A DNA stretch of 64,000 bases from Hyphomicrobium denitrificans ATCC 51888 (GCF_000143145.1 NC_014313.1:558001-622000); one strand, 5' to 3'. Positions 39,674-48,870 are shown, numbered from the stretch's first letter. The notes: a model not told the origin generated them from the sequence alone. A program made the numbers and translations.

Positions 39674-41169
39674 GTCGTTATCTGGTTCGGAAAGAATTCC
39701 TGCCATCGCTCACTCACCCGGCGTTCAATGTCCCGATCCTGCTGGATCGTGCGGCCCCAGTCGCGCGTCGTCTCCGCGCCGATTTTACGTGTCGCGTCAA
39801 AACCCGCTTTGCCGCCTAAGCCCTCCAACGGAGAAGCGAAGTCGAGAGGGTCGATCGGTGTGCGATCGATCACCATTAGATCACGTCCAGGATCCATCCG
39901 CGTTGCGACGGCCCACATCACGTCGTCCCAGGACCGTATATCCACGTCGTCGTCGACGATGATCAGCATCTTGGTCATCGAGAATTGTGGCAGCAGCGAC
40001 CAGAACCCCATCATCACGCGGCGCGCCTGCCCGGGATATCGCTTTGCGATGGAAATGACCGCCATTCTGTACGAGCAGGCCTCCGGCGGCAGCCAGATGT
40101 CCAGAATTTCTGGGATCAATTGACGAAGGAGCGGCTTGAAGACGTCGAGGAGCGTATCACCGAGCACGGAGGGTTCGTCGGGTGCGCGGCCCGTGAACGT
40201 CGTGAGATAGCTGGCTCGATCGCGGACGCGCATGCCCTTCAAAGTGAAAACCGGATAGGGTTCCGGCGCATTGTAGTAGCCGGTGTGATCGCCGAAGGGA
40301 CCTTCGAGAGCGGTTTGCGATGCGGACACCGTGCCTTCGAGAAGAATTTCGGCGCTCGCGGGCGCGTGCAGCGGAATGTGCGTGCACGGCGCCATATCAA
40401 TTCTCTGATTGTTCAGGACTCCGGCCAATGCCAGCTCCGATATGGTCTCCGGCGCGGGCATGACGGCGGCGAGCAGGATCGCGGGATCGGCTCCGATCAC
40501 GACGGCGGCGGGACAGTCCTCACCCAGTGCCTGCCATTGACGATAGTGCTTGGCGCCGCCGCGCATCGGCAGCCAGCGCATGATTGCGCTGTCGCGATCG
40601 AGCACTTGCATGCGGTAGACGCCGAGATTGTAATTCTCGAACTTGTCGTCGCCCGGTGGACGCGTGATCACGACGCCCCAGGTGATGAGTGGTCCGGCAT
40701 CGTCAGGCCAGCAGGTCTGCACGGGCAGTTGCGTGAAATCCGGATCGGCCGTTCGCCATTCGCGCGGCGCCGACGTCGCTCTTGGACGAGCATGCAGCGC
40801 ATTGCGAGCGGCAGGCAGAAGCGACCACGCTTGACGTAAGTCACGTGGCGGCTTTGGCGACTGCATCCACGCCAACAATTCTCCGAGAGACGCCAACCCC
40901 TCTTGATCTGTGCCAAGTCCCCACGCGACTCGTTGGCGCGTTCCGAAGAGATTGGTCACGACTGGAAGCAGCGACGTTACGCCGTTCGCGTTCAATGGAT
41001 GCTCCAATCGCAGCACCGGACCGCCGTTCGCGATGACCCTTCGATGCAGCTCCGTTGCTTCGAGATGCATCGAAATTGGCGCACTTATCGTGGAAATTTC
41101 GTTCTGCTCACTGATGAATGAGAGAAACGATGATAGGCTCTGGAACGATGGAAGACGGCGTTGGTGCAT
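39670..41169 (-). CDS. ubiD: 4-hydroxy-3-polyprenylbenzoate decarboxylase
   Basis: 499 residues, matching E. coli UbiD (497) along its length: CWPDDAGPLITWGVVITRPPG, LGVYRMQVLD, ALEGPFGDHTGYY, DEPSVLGD, LPPEACSYRMAVISI and RMDPGRDLMVIDRTPIDPLDFASP. It decarboxylates the polyprenylated ring precursor of ubiquinone using prenylated FMN. ATG at 41167-41169, divergent from ubiT, with an FNR/Dnr-like box between the two genes. Confidence 0.95.
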   Translation of the reverse strand: MHQRRLPSFQSLSSFLSFISEQNEISTISAPISMHLEATELHRRVIANGGPVLRLEHPLNANGVTSLLPVVTNLFGTRQRVAWGLGTDQEGLASLGELLAWMQSPKPPRDLRQAWSLLPAARNALHARPRATSAPREWRTADPDFTQLPVQTCWPDDAGPLITWGVVITRPPGDDKFENYNLGVYRMQVLDRDSAIMRWLPMRGGAKHYRQWQALGEDCPAAVVIGADPAILLAAVMPAPETISELALAGVLNNQRIDMAPCTHIPLHAPASAEILLEGTVSASQTALEGPFGDHTGYYNAPEPYPVFTLKGMRVRDRASYLTTFTGRAPDEPSVLGDTLLDVFKPLLRQLIPEILDIWLPPEACSYRMAVISIAKRYPGQARRVMMGFWSLLPQFSMTKMLIIVDDDVDIRSWDDVMWAVATRMDPGRDLMVIDRTPIDPLDFASPLEGLGGKAGFDATRKIGAETTRDWGRTIQQDRDIERRVSERWQEFFPNQITT

Positions 41170-41232
41170 GAACGTTCTGCTGCGGTGACGAAGCTGTCGT
41201 CATTTTTCGTAGCAGCGTGCGGCTTGCATTCT

Positions 41233-41246
41233 TTGCTCTGGGACAA
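41233..41246. promoter_or_regulatory. FNR/Dnr-like box between ubiD and ubiT
   Basis: TTGCTCTGGGACAA fits TTG-N8-CAA, and the arms extend to CTTTG/CAAAG (41231-41248). The centre is about 62 bases before ubiT and 70 bases before ubiD, suitable for activation of both divergent units. Confidence 0.5.
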
Positions 41247-41301
41247 AGGTTAATCGGGAGGCAACGCCTATGGTATCGCCTTGCGATGGAGACCGCCGTT
41301 G

Positions 41302-41850
41302 ATGGGGCAGATTGCCGACGAAATGAGCTTGCCCGGATTTGTCCGGCGGCTTCTGCCTGCGGCGGTCGGATTTCCGCTGGGTCCGGTGCTGACGCTGTCG
41401 CTTAGATCGTTCGCGCGGCGCAGGCCCGAAATATTCGAGCGGCTCGGAGAGTTTTGCAGCGCGCGCTATCTGATCGATCCCACAGATCTTCCATTTGTAT
41501 TTGACGTCGTGCCGAACGGGCAATCGGCGACGGTGCAGATCGCGAGCGGAAGCCAGCCTGAGATCGCCGATGTCGTTTTGCGCGGTCCGATCATGGCGCT
41601 GCTCGGCATCGTCGACGGTACATTCGACGGCGACGCTCTGTTTTTCCATCGCACGATTTCAATCACGGGGCGGACGGAGGCGATCGTCGCGCTGCGCAAT
41701 GCGATCGAGGATGCGGAGTTGCAGCCATCGGATCTTCTTGGACTCAAAGGTATGGCTGCGAGCATCGCCAATACCGCCATTCTCGGCGGAGTTGATTTTG
41801 CGCGGGGTGCAGTGGCGAGCGCGGCGCAGCGTCAGAAGGAGCGGGCATGA
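41302..41850 (+). CDS. ubiT: Anaerobic ubiquinone accessory protein, SCP2 domain
   Basis: 182 residues from the ATG at 41302 (GGAG ten bases upstream). A sterol-carrier-protein-2 type lipid-binding domain follows an N-terminal amphipathic helix (LPAAVGFPLGPVLTLSLRSF), with VVLRGPIMALLGIVDG and DALFFHRTISITGRTE visible, as in UbiT. It carries ubiquinone intermediates in the O2-independent pathway. Its end overlaps the start of ubiU (ATGA), so ubiTUV forms one translational unit. Confidence 0.9.
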   Translation: MGQIADEMSLPGFVRRLLPAAVGFPLGPVLTLSLRSFARRRPEIFERLGEFCSARYLIDPTDLPFVFDVVPNGQSATVQIASGSQPEIADVVLRGPIMALLGIVDGTFDGDALFFHRTISITGRTEAIVALRNAIEDAELQPSDLLGLKGMAASIANTAILGGVDFARGAVASAAQRQKERA

Positions 41851-42848
41851 GCGAGCGAGGCCGTATGGAGCTCGTATGCCCGGCAGGAACTCCGGCGACC
41901 CTGCGCGCGGCTGTGCAGGCGGGCGCTGATTCGGTCTATTGCGGCTTTCGCGACGAGACCAACGCGCGCAATTTTCCGGGGCTCAACTTCTCCGCGCAGG
42001 AGATGGCGGACGGCATCCGTTTCGCGCACGATCACGGCAGCAAGGTTCTGGTGGCGATCAATACGTTCGCGCGCGCGGAGAATACCGAGCCGTGGCGCAA
42101 GGCGGCGGACACCGCTGTCGCGAGCGGGGCGGATGCGGTCATCGCGGCCGATATCGCAGTGCTCGATCACATGTCGACGAACCATCCGGACACGCGCCTG
42201 CATCTTTCCGTGCAGGCTGCTGCAGCAACTCCGGAGGCCATCGGTTTTTATGCCGATGCGTTCGGTGTTCGACGCGTGGTGTTGCCGCGCGTGCTCTCGG
42301 TTCAGGAGATCGCGGCACTCAATCGCGCCATCGCCGTCGAGACGGAAGCCTTCGTCTTTGGCGGATTGTGCGTGATGGTCGAGGGGCGCTGCCATCTATC
42401 GTCCTATGCGACGGGCAAGTCACCGAACCTCAACGGCGTGTGCTCGCCGCCTGAGGCCGTCCATTATGTCGAAGACGCGAACGGGACGACTGCGCAGCTT
42501 TCAGGCTTCACGATCGATCGCTACGAGGCTGGTCAGCCGACGGGGTATCCGACCCTTTGCAAGGGACGGTTCAAGGCCAGCGGCAAGACGGGGCATCTGT
42601 TTGAAGATCCCGTCAGCCTGAATGCCGGTAGCATGATCGTCGCCTTTCGCGAGGCGGGCGTCAAAGCGCTGAAGATCGAAGGGCGGCAGCGAGGCAAGGG
42701 ATACGTCAGCGAAGTCGTGCGCGCCTTCCGCAGGGCGGTCGATGCCGTCGAGCAAGGCGGTACGCCGACGGAAATCGATAGCATTCTCGCCAGCATGTCA
42801 GAGGGTGGCCGGCAGACGACCGGCGCCTATCGAAAGACATGGAGGTGA
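41847..42848 (+). CDS. ubiU: O2-independent ubiquinone hydroxylase subunit (U32 peptidase-like)
   Basis: 333 residues of the U32 peptidase-like family. The four cluster cysteines of UbiU are visible: GGLCVMVEGRC, NGVCSPP and YPTLCKG. N-terminal marks are LVCPAGTPATLRAAVQAGADSVYCGF. With UbiV it forms a 4Fe-4S heterodimer that hydroxylates the quinone ring without oxygen. Start and end overlap the flanking genes. Confidence 0.93.
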   Translation: MSERGRMELVCPAGTPATLRAAVQAGADSVYCGFRDETNARNFPGLNFSAQEMADGIRFAHDHGSKVLVAINTFARAENTEPWRKAADTAVASGADAVIAADIAVLDHMSTNHPDTRLHLSVQAAAATPEAIGFYADAFGVRRVVLPRVLSVQEIAALNRAIAVETEAFVFGGLCVMVEGRCHLSSYATGKSPNLNGVCSPPEAVHYVEDANGTTAQLSGFTIDRYEAGQPTGYPTLCKGRFKASGKTGHLFEDPVSLNAGSMIVAFREAGVKALKIEGRQRGKGYVSEVVRAFRRAVDAVEQGGTPTEIDSILASMSEGGRQTTGAYRKTWR

Positions 42849-42853
42849 TGCCC

Positions 42854-43753
42854 ATGCCGCCAGTCGCGCTGACACTCGGTCCCGTGTTTTTTCATTGGCC
42901 GGCCGAAAGGCTCAGAGACTTTTATTTTCGCATTGCCGATGAGGCGCCGGTCGAACGTGTCCACGTCGGCGAAGTCGTCTGCGGCAAGCGAATGCCGTTC
43001 TCTGATCCGGTCTGGCCGGAGGTAATCGAGCGGCTGGAGCAGGCTGGGAAGGAAGTCGTGCTGTCGACGCTTGCGACGCCCATGACGGTGCGCGAGCGCC
43101 GGTCGATCGCTGATCTCTGCGGTGACGATCGCCTCGTCGAGATCAACGATTTGACGGCGTTGCCGGTCAGGTCGGGGCAGCCGTTCGTCGCCGGTCCGTT
43201 CATCAATGTGTACAATGGCGCGACGGCGCAGTTCCTCGTTCGTCGCGGAGCGCGGACGATCTGTCCGCCCGTCGAGCTGTCGCTCGCGCATATCGCCGCC
43301 ATCGCACAGACGTGCTCCGACGTGGAGTTTGAGGTCTTCGCGTTCGGCCGTTTGCCGCTGGCGCTTTCGGGGCGTTGTTATCATGCGCGGCTGCACGGGT
43401 TGCACAAGGATTCCTGCCAGTTCACCTGCGAGCAAGACCCCGATGGGCTTCTCGTCGATACGCTCGACGATCAATCTTTTCTCGCAATCAACGGCGTGCA
43501 GACGATGTCGGCACAGGTTCATGCCGTGATGCAGCCGGCGAGCGAATTCCTTTCGCGCGGGATCCGGCGGCTCCGCCTTTCTCCGCACACATCCGACATG
43601 GTGCAAGTGGCGCGCATCTACAGATCCGTTCTTGATGGCGACGAAGAACCGGAGCGTGCGCGCACGCTGTTGTCGAACCTCGATTTGCCGGGAACGCTCG
43701 TCGACGGATATGCGCGCGGGCGAGCGGGCGCGGAGGCGGTCGCAACGCCATGA
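42854..43753 (+). CDS. ubiV: O2-independent ubiquinone hydroxylase subunit (U32 peptidase-like)
   Basis: 299 residues from the ATG at 42854, eight bases after GGAGG; ATG at 42848 is too close to that site. The UbiV cluster cysteines are in place: GEVVCGKRMP near residue 41 and GRCYHARLHGLHKDSCQFTC with the C-x12-C-x3-C spacing. It forms the partner subunit of UbiU. Its stop codon overlaps an in-frame ATG of the P450 gene, suggesting co-expression. Confidence 0.93.
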   Translation: MPPVALTLGPVFFHWPAERLRDFYFRIADEAPVERVHVGEVVCGKRMPFSDPVWPEVIERLEQAGKEVVLSTLATPMTVRERRSIADLCGDDRLVEINDLTALPVRSGQPFVAGPFINVYNGATAQFLVRRGARTICPPVELSLAHIAAIAQTCSDVEFEVFAFGRLPLALSGRCYHARLHGLHKDSCQFTCEQDPDGLLVDTLDDQSFLAINGVQTMSAQVHAVMQPASEFLSRGIRRLRLSPHTSDMVQVARIYRSVLDGDEEPERARTLLSNLDLPGTLVDGYARGRAGAEAVATP

Positions 43754-43842
43754 CAGCCGACGGAAAGCTTTTGGCCCGCGGTGGGCGCAATGATGCGAAA
43801 CAGCAATCCATTTCCATCGTACCAGCGGAATGTTTTCAGGAG

Positions 43843-45012
43843 ATGACGGTGAAGACGGAATTGACCAAACGAGAACAGGATTGGAATCCGCGTTCTGACC
43901 TCGTGCTTTCAAATCAGATCAAGGCCTACGATGCGATGCGGCAGCGCTGCCCCGTCGCGTACAGCGATTATCTCGGCTGGTCCCTGTTCCGGCACGAAGA
44001 TGTCGTGCGTGTGCTCGACGACCACGAAACGTTCAGCAGCGTCGTGTCGAGCCATCTCTCGGTTCCGAGCGGCATGGATCCGCCGGAGCATACGGCATAC
44101 CGGAAATTGATCGACCGGCATTTCGAGCCTGCGCGCGTTGAGGCGTTCGAACCGCAGTGCCGGGCAATTTCACGGGATCTGGTGTCGCGCCTGCAGCGCA
44201 ATGCCGAGATCGATCTGGTCGTCGATCTTGCGCGCCTATTCGCGGTGCGCATTCAGTGCGCATTTCTCGGCTGGCCGGATGAACTTCACGAACCGTTGCT
44301 GCAATGGGTGCGCAAGAATCACGAGGCGACGCTCGCCCGCGACGTCGAGGCGATGGCGGCCGTTGCGCTGGAGTTCGACGGATACATCACGGCCTTGCTC
44401 GATGCACGGCGCCAGGCTGGTGCGTCCGCGCCGGACGACATCACCACCGATCTGGTCCGGGAAAAGATAAACGGACGTCCGTTGAAGGACGACGAGATCG
44501 TAAGCATCCTGCGGAACTGGACGGTCGGCGAACTCGGCACCATCACGGCGTGCGTCGGCATTCTGGCTCATTATCTCGCAGAACATTCGCAGGTTCAGAA
44601 GCAGCTGCGTGCGAATTTGGATCAGCTGCCGGCCGCGATCGATGAGATCCTCAGAATCCATGCGCCGCTTATTTCCAACCGGCGCGTGGCGCATAGGCCG
44701 GTTGAAATCGATGGCCGCAAGATTGCAGCCGGCGAGCGCATCACGTTGATGTGGGCATCGGCAAATCGCGATGAGGCCGTCTTTGAGAACACGGACGAGC
44801 TTCGTCTCGACCGCGATCCGGAGCAAAATCTTCTCTATGGGCGCGGCATCCACGTCTGTCCGGGTGCAGGACTGTCGCGGCTGGAGTTGCGCGTGATCAT
44901 GGAGGAGCTGTTACGGGCAACCGAGACTATGGCGTTCATTCCCGGCCGTCCGGCGACGCTCGCGGTCTATCCGGCAGGCGGGTTTGCGGCGTTGCCGATG
45001 CGGATAGCGTAG
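43843..45012 (+). CDS. Cytochrome P450 in the anaerobic ubiquinone operon
   Basis: 389 residues if started at 43843 (GTG at 43849 has the better-spaced AGGAG; ATG at 43750 overlaps ubiV). The heme loop LLYGRGIHVCPGAGLSRLE has its axial Cys near 339, and the ExxR of the K-helix is in DEILRIH. The I-helix reads TVGELGTITA: Gly232 replaces the acidic residue that normally precedes Thr233 in oxygen-activating P450s. Fungal P450nor, which reduces NO, also lacks this acid. Its place after ubiV, before a Dnr-type regulator, suggests a role under denitrifying conditions. The substrate is unknown. Confidence 0.85.
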   Translation: MTVKTELTKREQDWNPRSDLVLSNQIKAYDAMRQRCPVAYSDYLGWSLFRHEDVVRVLDDHETFSSVVSSHLSVPSGMDPPEHTAYRKLIDRHFEPARVEAFEPQCRAISRDLVSRLQRNAEIDLVVDLARLFAVRIQCAFLGWPDELHEPLLQWVRKNHEATLARDVEAMAAVALEFDGYITALLDARRQAGASAPDDITTDLVREKINGRPLKDDEIVSILRNWTVGELGTITACVGILAHYLAEHSQVQKQLRANLDQLPAAIDEILRIHAPLISNRRVAHRPVEIDGRKIAAGERITLMWASANRDEAVFENTDELRLDRDPEQNLLYGRGIHVCPGAGLSRLELRVIMEELLRATETMAFIPGRPATLAVYPAGGFAALPMRIA

Positions 45013-45027
45013 GTTGGGCATGCGGAT

Positions 45028-45048
45028 CGTGACCGGAGTACGGTCACG
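45028..45048 (+). terminator. Hairpin after the P450 gene
   Basis: A perfect 8-bp stem CGTGACCG/CGGTCACG with a 5-base loop, 15 bases after the P450 stop codon and followed by GTCGAAATTTTAAA. It is a probable terminator of the ubiTUV-P450 operon; a regulator site for the next gene is the alternative. Confidence 0.5.
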
Positions 45049-45156
45049 GTCGAAATTTTAAAGTTGGAACGGGACGCGAAGGGGAAGTGGAAGCGTGCCG
45101 TTCTCATCACATTTTTAGACGCAGTACATTGATGAAGTTGGATTAGGCGGAAATAC

Positions 45157-45855
45157 ATGGAACACAACGATTGGCGGACCATCCGCGCGACACCGTTATT
45201 CAGTTCTCTATCGCAAGAGGTGACGGAGAGCATTGTCATCGGGCAAGGCGTGCGGACGTATGAGAAGGGCGCGCTGCTCTTTCAACAGGATTCGCCGTCG
45301 GACGCGTTCTTCGTCATTCTCGAAGGTTGGGTGAAGCTGTTTCGGATCACGCCGAATGGAACGGAAGCCATTGTCGGTGTTCTGAGACGCGGAGAGTCGT
45401 TCGGAGAGGCCGCGATTTTCATGGATCGGCAGTATCCCGTTGCGGCCGAGGTCGTGACGACGTCGCGGCTCCTGAAGGTTGACGGCGACAGCTTCCGGCG
45501 GCGCATTCGTGTCGAGCCGGATCTGGCGCTGGCGATCCTCGCGTCGCTATCGCAACATCTAAAGTTTCTTGTTGGGCACATCGAACAGATCAAAGTGCTC
45601 GATGCCTCGCAGCGGGTTGCGGATTTTCTCGTCGAACTCAGCGGTCAAACGCAGGGGTCGGCAGTGATCGTTTTGCCGTACGAGAAAGCGCTGATCGCCA
45701 AACGCCTCGGCATGACGCCGGAGAGCCTGTCGCGGGCATTGGCAAAGCTGCGGCCGTTCGGTATCTCTGTGCATCAGGAAAACGTGACGGTCGCGGACGT
45801 GGCTGCCTTGCGCAACCATGTCGCGATGGGGCGCAGTCATGCAGCAAACTCGTAA
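45157..45855 (+). CDS. Crp/Fnr-family regulator, Dnr/NnrR type
   Basis: 232 residues: an N-terminal cyclic-nucleotide-type beta roll (ALLFQQDSPSDAFFVILEGWVKLF, GESFGEAAIF), a long dimer helix and a C-terminal HTH (EKALIAKRLGMTPESLSRALAKL). The N-terminal Fe-S cysteines of FNR are absent, as in Dnr/NnrR, which sense NO through heme. The recognition helix with Glu-Ser-x-Ser-Arg suits TTG-N-CAA half-sites. It lies among denitrification, ubiquinone and hemN genes with several such boxes, so it is the likely regulator. Confidence 0.85.
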   Translation: MEHNDWRTIRATPLFSSLSQEVTESIVIGQGVRTYEKGALLFQQDSPSDAFFVILEGWVKLFRITPNGTEAIVGVLRRGESFGEAAIFMDRQYPVAAEVVTTSRLLKVDGDSFRRRIRVEPDLALAILASLSQHLKFLVGHIEQIKVLDASQRVADFLVELSGQTQGSAVIVLPYEKALIAKRLGMTPESLSRALAKLRPFGISVHQENVTVADVAALRNHVAMGRSHAANS

Positions 45856-45880
45856 CGGCGAGGCTGGAAGGGCCAGGCGC

Positions 45881-46426
45881 ATGGCGATTGACATACCCGT
45901 ACTCGCGGCCATCCGTGCGGCAGGCAAAACGCCCGTCGATGCGACGCTTGCCGAAGCCGCCGCGGTTCTCCGCTCATGGGGCGTGAACGTGCGCGGCATC
46001 GTGCAGGAAGAAGTTGACGGCGTCGACGGAGCGAAGCCGACCACGCAATTGCGCGACGTCTCGGATGGCTCGTTGATGCAGATTTCTCAGGATCTCGGGC
46101 CCAATGCTCGCGGCTGCCGCCTCGATCCCGGAGCGCTGGCGGAGGCGACGCGCCGGCTGGAAACGATCGTCGAAGGCGGTGCGGACCTTCTCATTCTCAA
46201 CCGGTTCGGCCGGTCGGAGTCGGAGGGAACCGGACTCAGACCGATCATCGAGAACGCAATTCTCTCAGGCATTCCGGTGCTGATCGCGGTTCGCGACGAA
46301 TACATTCCGGCGTGGGATATGTTCCACGAGGGAATGGCGACGTGGCTTCCCGCCGAGACGAATGCGGTTCTGGATTGGTACCGGACGACGGTCGCGAAGC
46401 CGTATACGGAAGCGCCCGCTGCGTGA
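45881..46426 (+). CDS. DUF2478 protein
   Basis: 181 residues from the ATG at 45881, preceded by GGAAGGG. Family-like segments are RDVSDGSLMQISQDLGPNA, CRLDPGALAEA, ADLLILNRFGRSESEGTG and IPVLIAVRDEYIPAWDMF. The alpha/beta arrangement resembles a nucleotide-binding fold with a degenerate P-loop. DUF2478 proteins are often seen near molybdate or respiratory genes, but their role is unknown to me. It begins 25 bases after the regulator gene and probably shares its transcript. Confidence 0.65.
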   Translation: MAIDIPVLAAIRAAGKTPVDATLAEAAAVLRSWGVNVRGIVQEEVDGVDGAKPTTQLRDVSDGSLMQISQDLGPNARGCRLDPGALAEATRRLETIVEGGADLLILNRFGRSESEGTGLRPIIENAILSGIPVLIAVRDEYIPAWDMFHEGMATWLPAETNAVLDWYRTTVAKPYTEAPAA

Positions 46427-46459
46427 GGCGCGATTGTGTTTGACGATTGCTTGCGGACG

Positions 46460-46834
46460 TCAGTCTGAGTTGCGTTTCAGCGGCTGCGCCGACAGTGTTT
46501 CCAGTTCGCGAAGCGCGTCGGCGGCTTTGTCCGCCTGATCGGCGATTTCATCGAACAGCAGCGCAAGTTCCTTGAACACGGAGATGTCGGTCTCGTTCTC
46601 GGTAATCTCGTCGATATCGGCGAGATACGAAATCTGATCCGCGATCAGATCTCGACGATGCCGCGCTTCCTTTAACGCGCTGCGCAACTGCCGCCGGGCC
46701 TCCAGAACCGAGAAGCGGTCGAGCGCCTGATCCAGTTTCGTGCGGCATTCGCAATCCAATTCTGCCGACGACAAAACGCGATGCAGCCGCAGGGAGAGAT
46801 CGGAGCGGCGAGGAGATTTGACGGTCCTGGTCAA
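46460..46834 (-). CDS. Hypothetical helical protein
   Basis: 124 residues, mostly charged and helical (QALDRFSVLEARRQLRSAL, ELALLFDEIADQADKAADAL), likely a coiled coil without membrane segments. There is no Met codon inside the frame; the best start is TTG at 46832-46834 with GGGA upstream. It converges on the DUF2478 gene. No family recognised. Confidence 0.5.
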   Translation of the reverse strand: MTRTVKSPRRSDLSLRLHRVLSSAELDCECRTKLDQALDRFSVLEARRQLRSALKEARHRRDLIADQISYLADIDEITENETDISVFKELALLFDEIADQADKAADALRELETLSAQPLKRNSD

Positions 46835-46990
46835 TTTGCCATTCCCAATGTCGACGTCACGGACGTGAGCGTATTTAAGCCGGGCTCATCGTGGTCCGGG
46901 ATAACATAAAGCAAGGAACCCGGATTGTTTCAGCGCAAGCGCGACCTTGGATGGCCCGTACCGACGGCAAATTGTGATCGCTCGCTTTAT

Positions 46991-48415
46991 TCACCAAACC
47001 CAGAACAGAACGAACCATGCGGCGTTGGCGGGAAGCATGGCGCCGCAGAACGCGGCGAGCGCCGCAATTCGGCGTGCCGTACGGTCGGAATAGAGTCCGG
47101 TGATCTTCCAGCACAAAGTCGCGGACCATAGCGTCGCCAGTATCAGTATGCTTGCGCGCGCTTCGCTGACGTAGGGCAACATTATGCCGTCGGAACGGAG
47201 CTGCGTTACGGTCAGCGCCGACAGTCCGAGAAAGACTCCGGCGCCGGCGAGCGGGATCAAGGCCTGTGCCATGTGATGAAATCTGGCCGCTTTCCAGGAG
47301 CCCAAGCTCCGCGTCGCGAGTGCCAGCATCAGCGTGATCGCCCCGCCGCATGCGAGCGCGCCTGCGAAGATGTAGGCAATCAACAGCGCTCCATCGAGCA
47401 ATGTCAGCACGTCGTTTTTCAAGGGGTAATTGGTCAACACCCACCACGGCGCCGTGGTGTCGAGCGGCCAGGTCACGTTGGCGGAAATCAAGTTCTGCGC
47501 GGCCCATTGTTTGATCGAAATCAGAAATGGGCTCGATGACCACTGGAACGCGCCGACGACGAGACCCATGAGGCCGAAGACGATGAGGATCGTTTCCCAG
47601 GGCTTGGGTGTTTGGCCCGCCACGTGGACGATTTCATTATTGGGCGAGCGGCGCGCCAGGCGGATTGCGCCGCGAAAGCCGCTGCAGCGGCCGCACATAT
47701 GACATGCGGATGCGCCCCGCATGTTCTTCAGCGGCACGAGGGGCGCGCAGTTCACCGGACCGGGCCGGCAGCCTGCCGATTGAGACTGTCGCCACTGTTC
47801 CGGATCGACGTGAAAATGCAAAGGCGCGAGCTTGGCCAGAAGCGCGAACACGCCGCTGACGGGGCACAAGTAGCGGCACCAGACTCGCTTGTTGCGGCCA
47901 TAGAGATAGCCGACGGCGGCTGCCGCTACGGTCGATCCGCCGAGAATGAGAAGCGTCGGCAGCGGGTATTGATAGACGCTGACCATCTGGCCGTAGATCG
48001 TGGTGATGGCAAAAGCGACGGTTGGCCAACCGGCCCATGTGATCCAGCGCGGCGTCGCTCTCGCCCGGCCGACGCTGCTTGCATATTCGGTGATCGCGCC
48101 TTCGGGGCAGAGCAACCCGCACCACATGCGTCCGACCAACGCCGTTCCTAAAATCACGAACGGCCACCAGATGCCCCAGAACGCGAATTGCGCGAAGCGC
48201 GTGACGTTGGTCCAAATGTAGGCTGCGTTATCGGGCAGGGGACGCAATACGGGAACGATGAGCAGGACGAGATAGATCGCGACGACGGTCCATTGCGTTT
48301 TGTGGATGGTTCGTTGATGACGCTGGAGCCAGTCGCCAAGGTGAGCCCAGACGTCCGGCTGCGCGGCGGCGAGAGCGGGTGCGCGGTCTCTTTCTGGTAG
48401 CGTGCAGGTCGTCAT
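46991..48415 (-). CDS. Membrane polyferredoxin (FtrD/NapH/NosR-C-like)
   Basis: 474 residues from the ATG at 48413-48415 (GCGGAG eight bases upstream). About ten membrane helices with Fe-S motifs: MWCGLLCPEGA, VWCRYLCPVSG, then CRPGPVNC and CHMCGRC. The last ferredoxin motif lacks the usual fourth Cys-Pro. Next to P19 and cupredoxin genes, it fits FtrD of the Brucella-type FtrABCD ferrous iron system, which is thought to move electrons during iron uptake. The C-terminal ~200 residues (four to five extra helices) go beyond a minimal polyferredoxin. NosR-like electron transfer is the alternative. Confidence 0.7.
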   Translation of the reverse strand: MTTCTLPERDRAPALAAAQPDVWAHLGDWLQRHQRTIHKTQWTVVAIYLVLLIVPVLRPLPDNAAYIWTNVTRFAQFAFWGIWWPFVILGTALVGRMWCGLLCPEGAITEYASSVGRARATPRWITWAGWPTVAFAITTIYGQMVSVYQYPLPTLLILGGSTVAAAAVGYLYGRNKRVWCRYLCPVSGVFALLAKLAPLHFHVDPEQWRQSQSAGCRPGPVNCAPLVPLKNMRGASACHMCGRCSGFRGAIRLARRSPNNEIVHVAGQTPKPWETILIVFGLMGLVVGAFQWSSSPFLISIKQWAAQNLISANVTWPLDTTAPWWVLTNYPLKNDVLTLLDGALLIAYIFAGALACGGAITLMLALATRSLGSWKAARFHHMAQALIPLAGAGVFLGLSALTVTQLRSDGIMLPYVSEARASILILATLWSATLCWKITGLYSDRTARRIAALAAFCGAMLPANAAWFVLFWVW

Positions 48416-48516
48416 CGGGCCGTCTCCGCTGCGCGCGTGCGCGCCGGATGTCATCGTGCGATCGGTGCAAGCCGGTTGCGGCGACTGAGGCAACGATCGA
48501 TAATTCAACGTCCGTG

Positions 48517-48870
48517 TCACGGGCTGACGGGTTCCCGCGCGATCAACTTGGCGGGTGGCGTGTCGAGATGGAAATCGTCGAAGAACTCGTACTCGCCTGG
48601 ATCAAGGCGCCGGATGACAATGAACGATGACGCGCCGGCACCTAGAACTTTTTCCCGGCGCAACTCGTTGCTTTCGAACTCGACAGGCGTCGTTCCTTCG
48701 TTCTGTAGAATTAGCTTGAAGCGGCGGTTGGCCGGGACCTCGACGACGGGCGGATCTATTTTGCCGTCCGCGAATTTGATGGTGAAGACCTGGTCTTCCT
48801 CAGCCAACGCCGCGGCTCCGGAAAAGAGCGCCAGAAAAGCGAGCGACATCAGCCGGACTGGAAATGACAT
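48517..48870 (-). CDS. ftrB: Periplasmic cupredoxin-like protein (FtrB-type)
   Basis: 117 residues: signal peptide (about 1-23, ending AAALAEE) and a single small beta-domain of the cupredoxin_1 type (FTIKFADGKIDPPVVEVPAN, LILQNEGTTPVEFES, FHLDTPPAKLIA). In the FtrABCD system FtrB is thought to oxidise or hand over iron together with P19. ATG at 48868-48870. It lies 92 bases after the P19 gene in the same direction. Confidence 0.75.
   Translation of the reverse strand: MSFPVRLMSLAFLALFSGAAALAEEDQVFTIKFADGKIDPPVVEVPANRRFKLILQNEGTTPVEFESNELRREKVLGAGASSFIVIRRLDPGEYEFFDDFHLDTPPAKLIAREPVSP

Noticed and set aside
46991..48415. NosR or NapH as the primary call for the polyferredoxin
   Set aside because: No nos or nap genes are near and there is no NosR flavin domain; adjacent P19 and cupredoxin genes favour FtrD.
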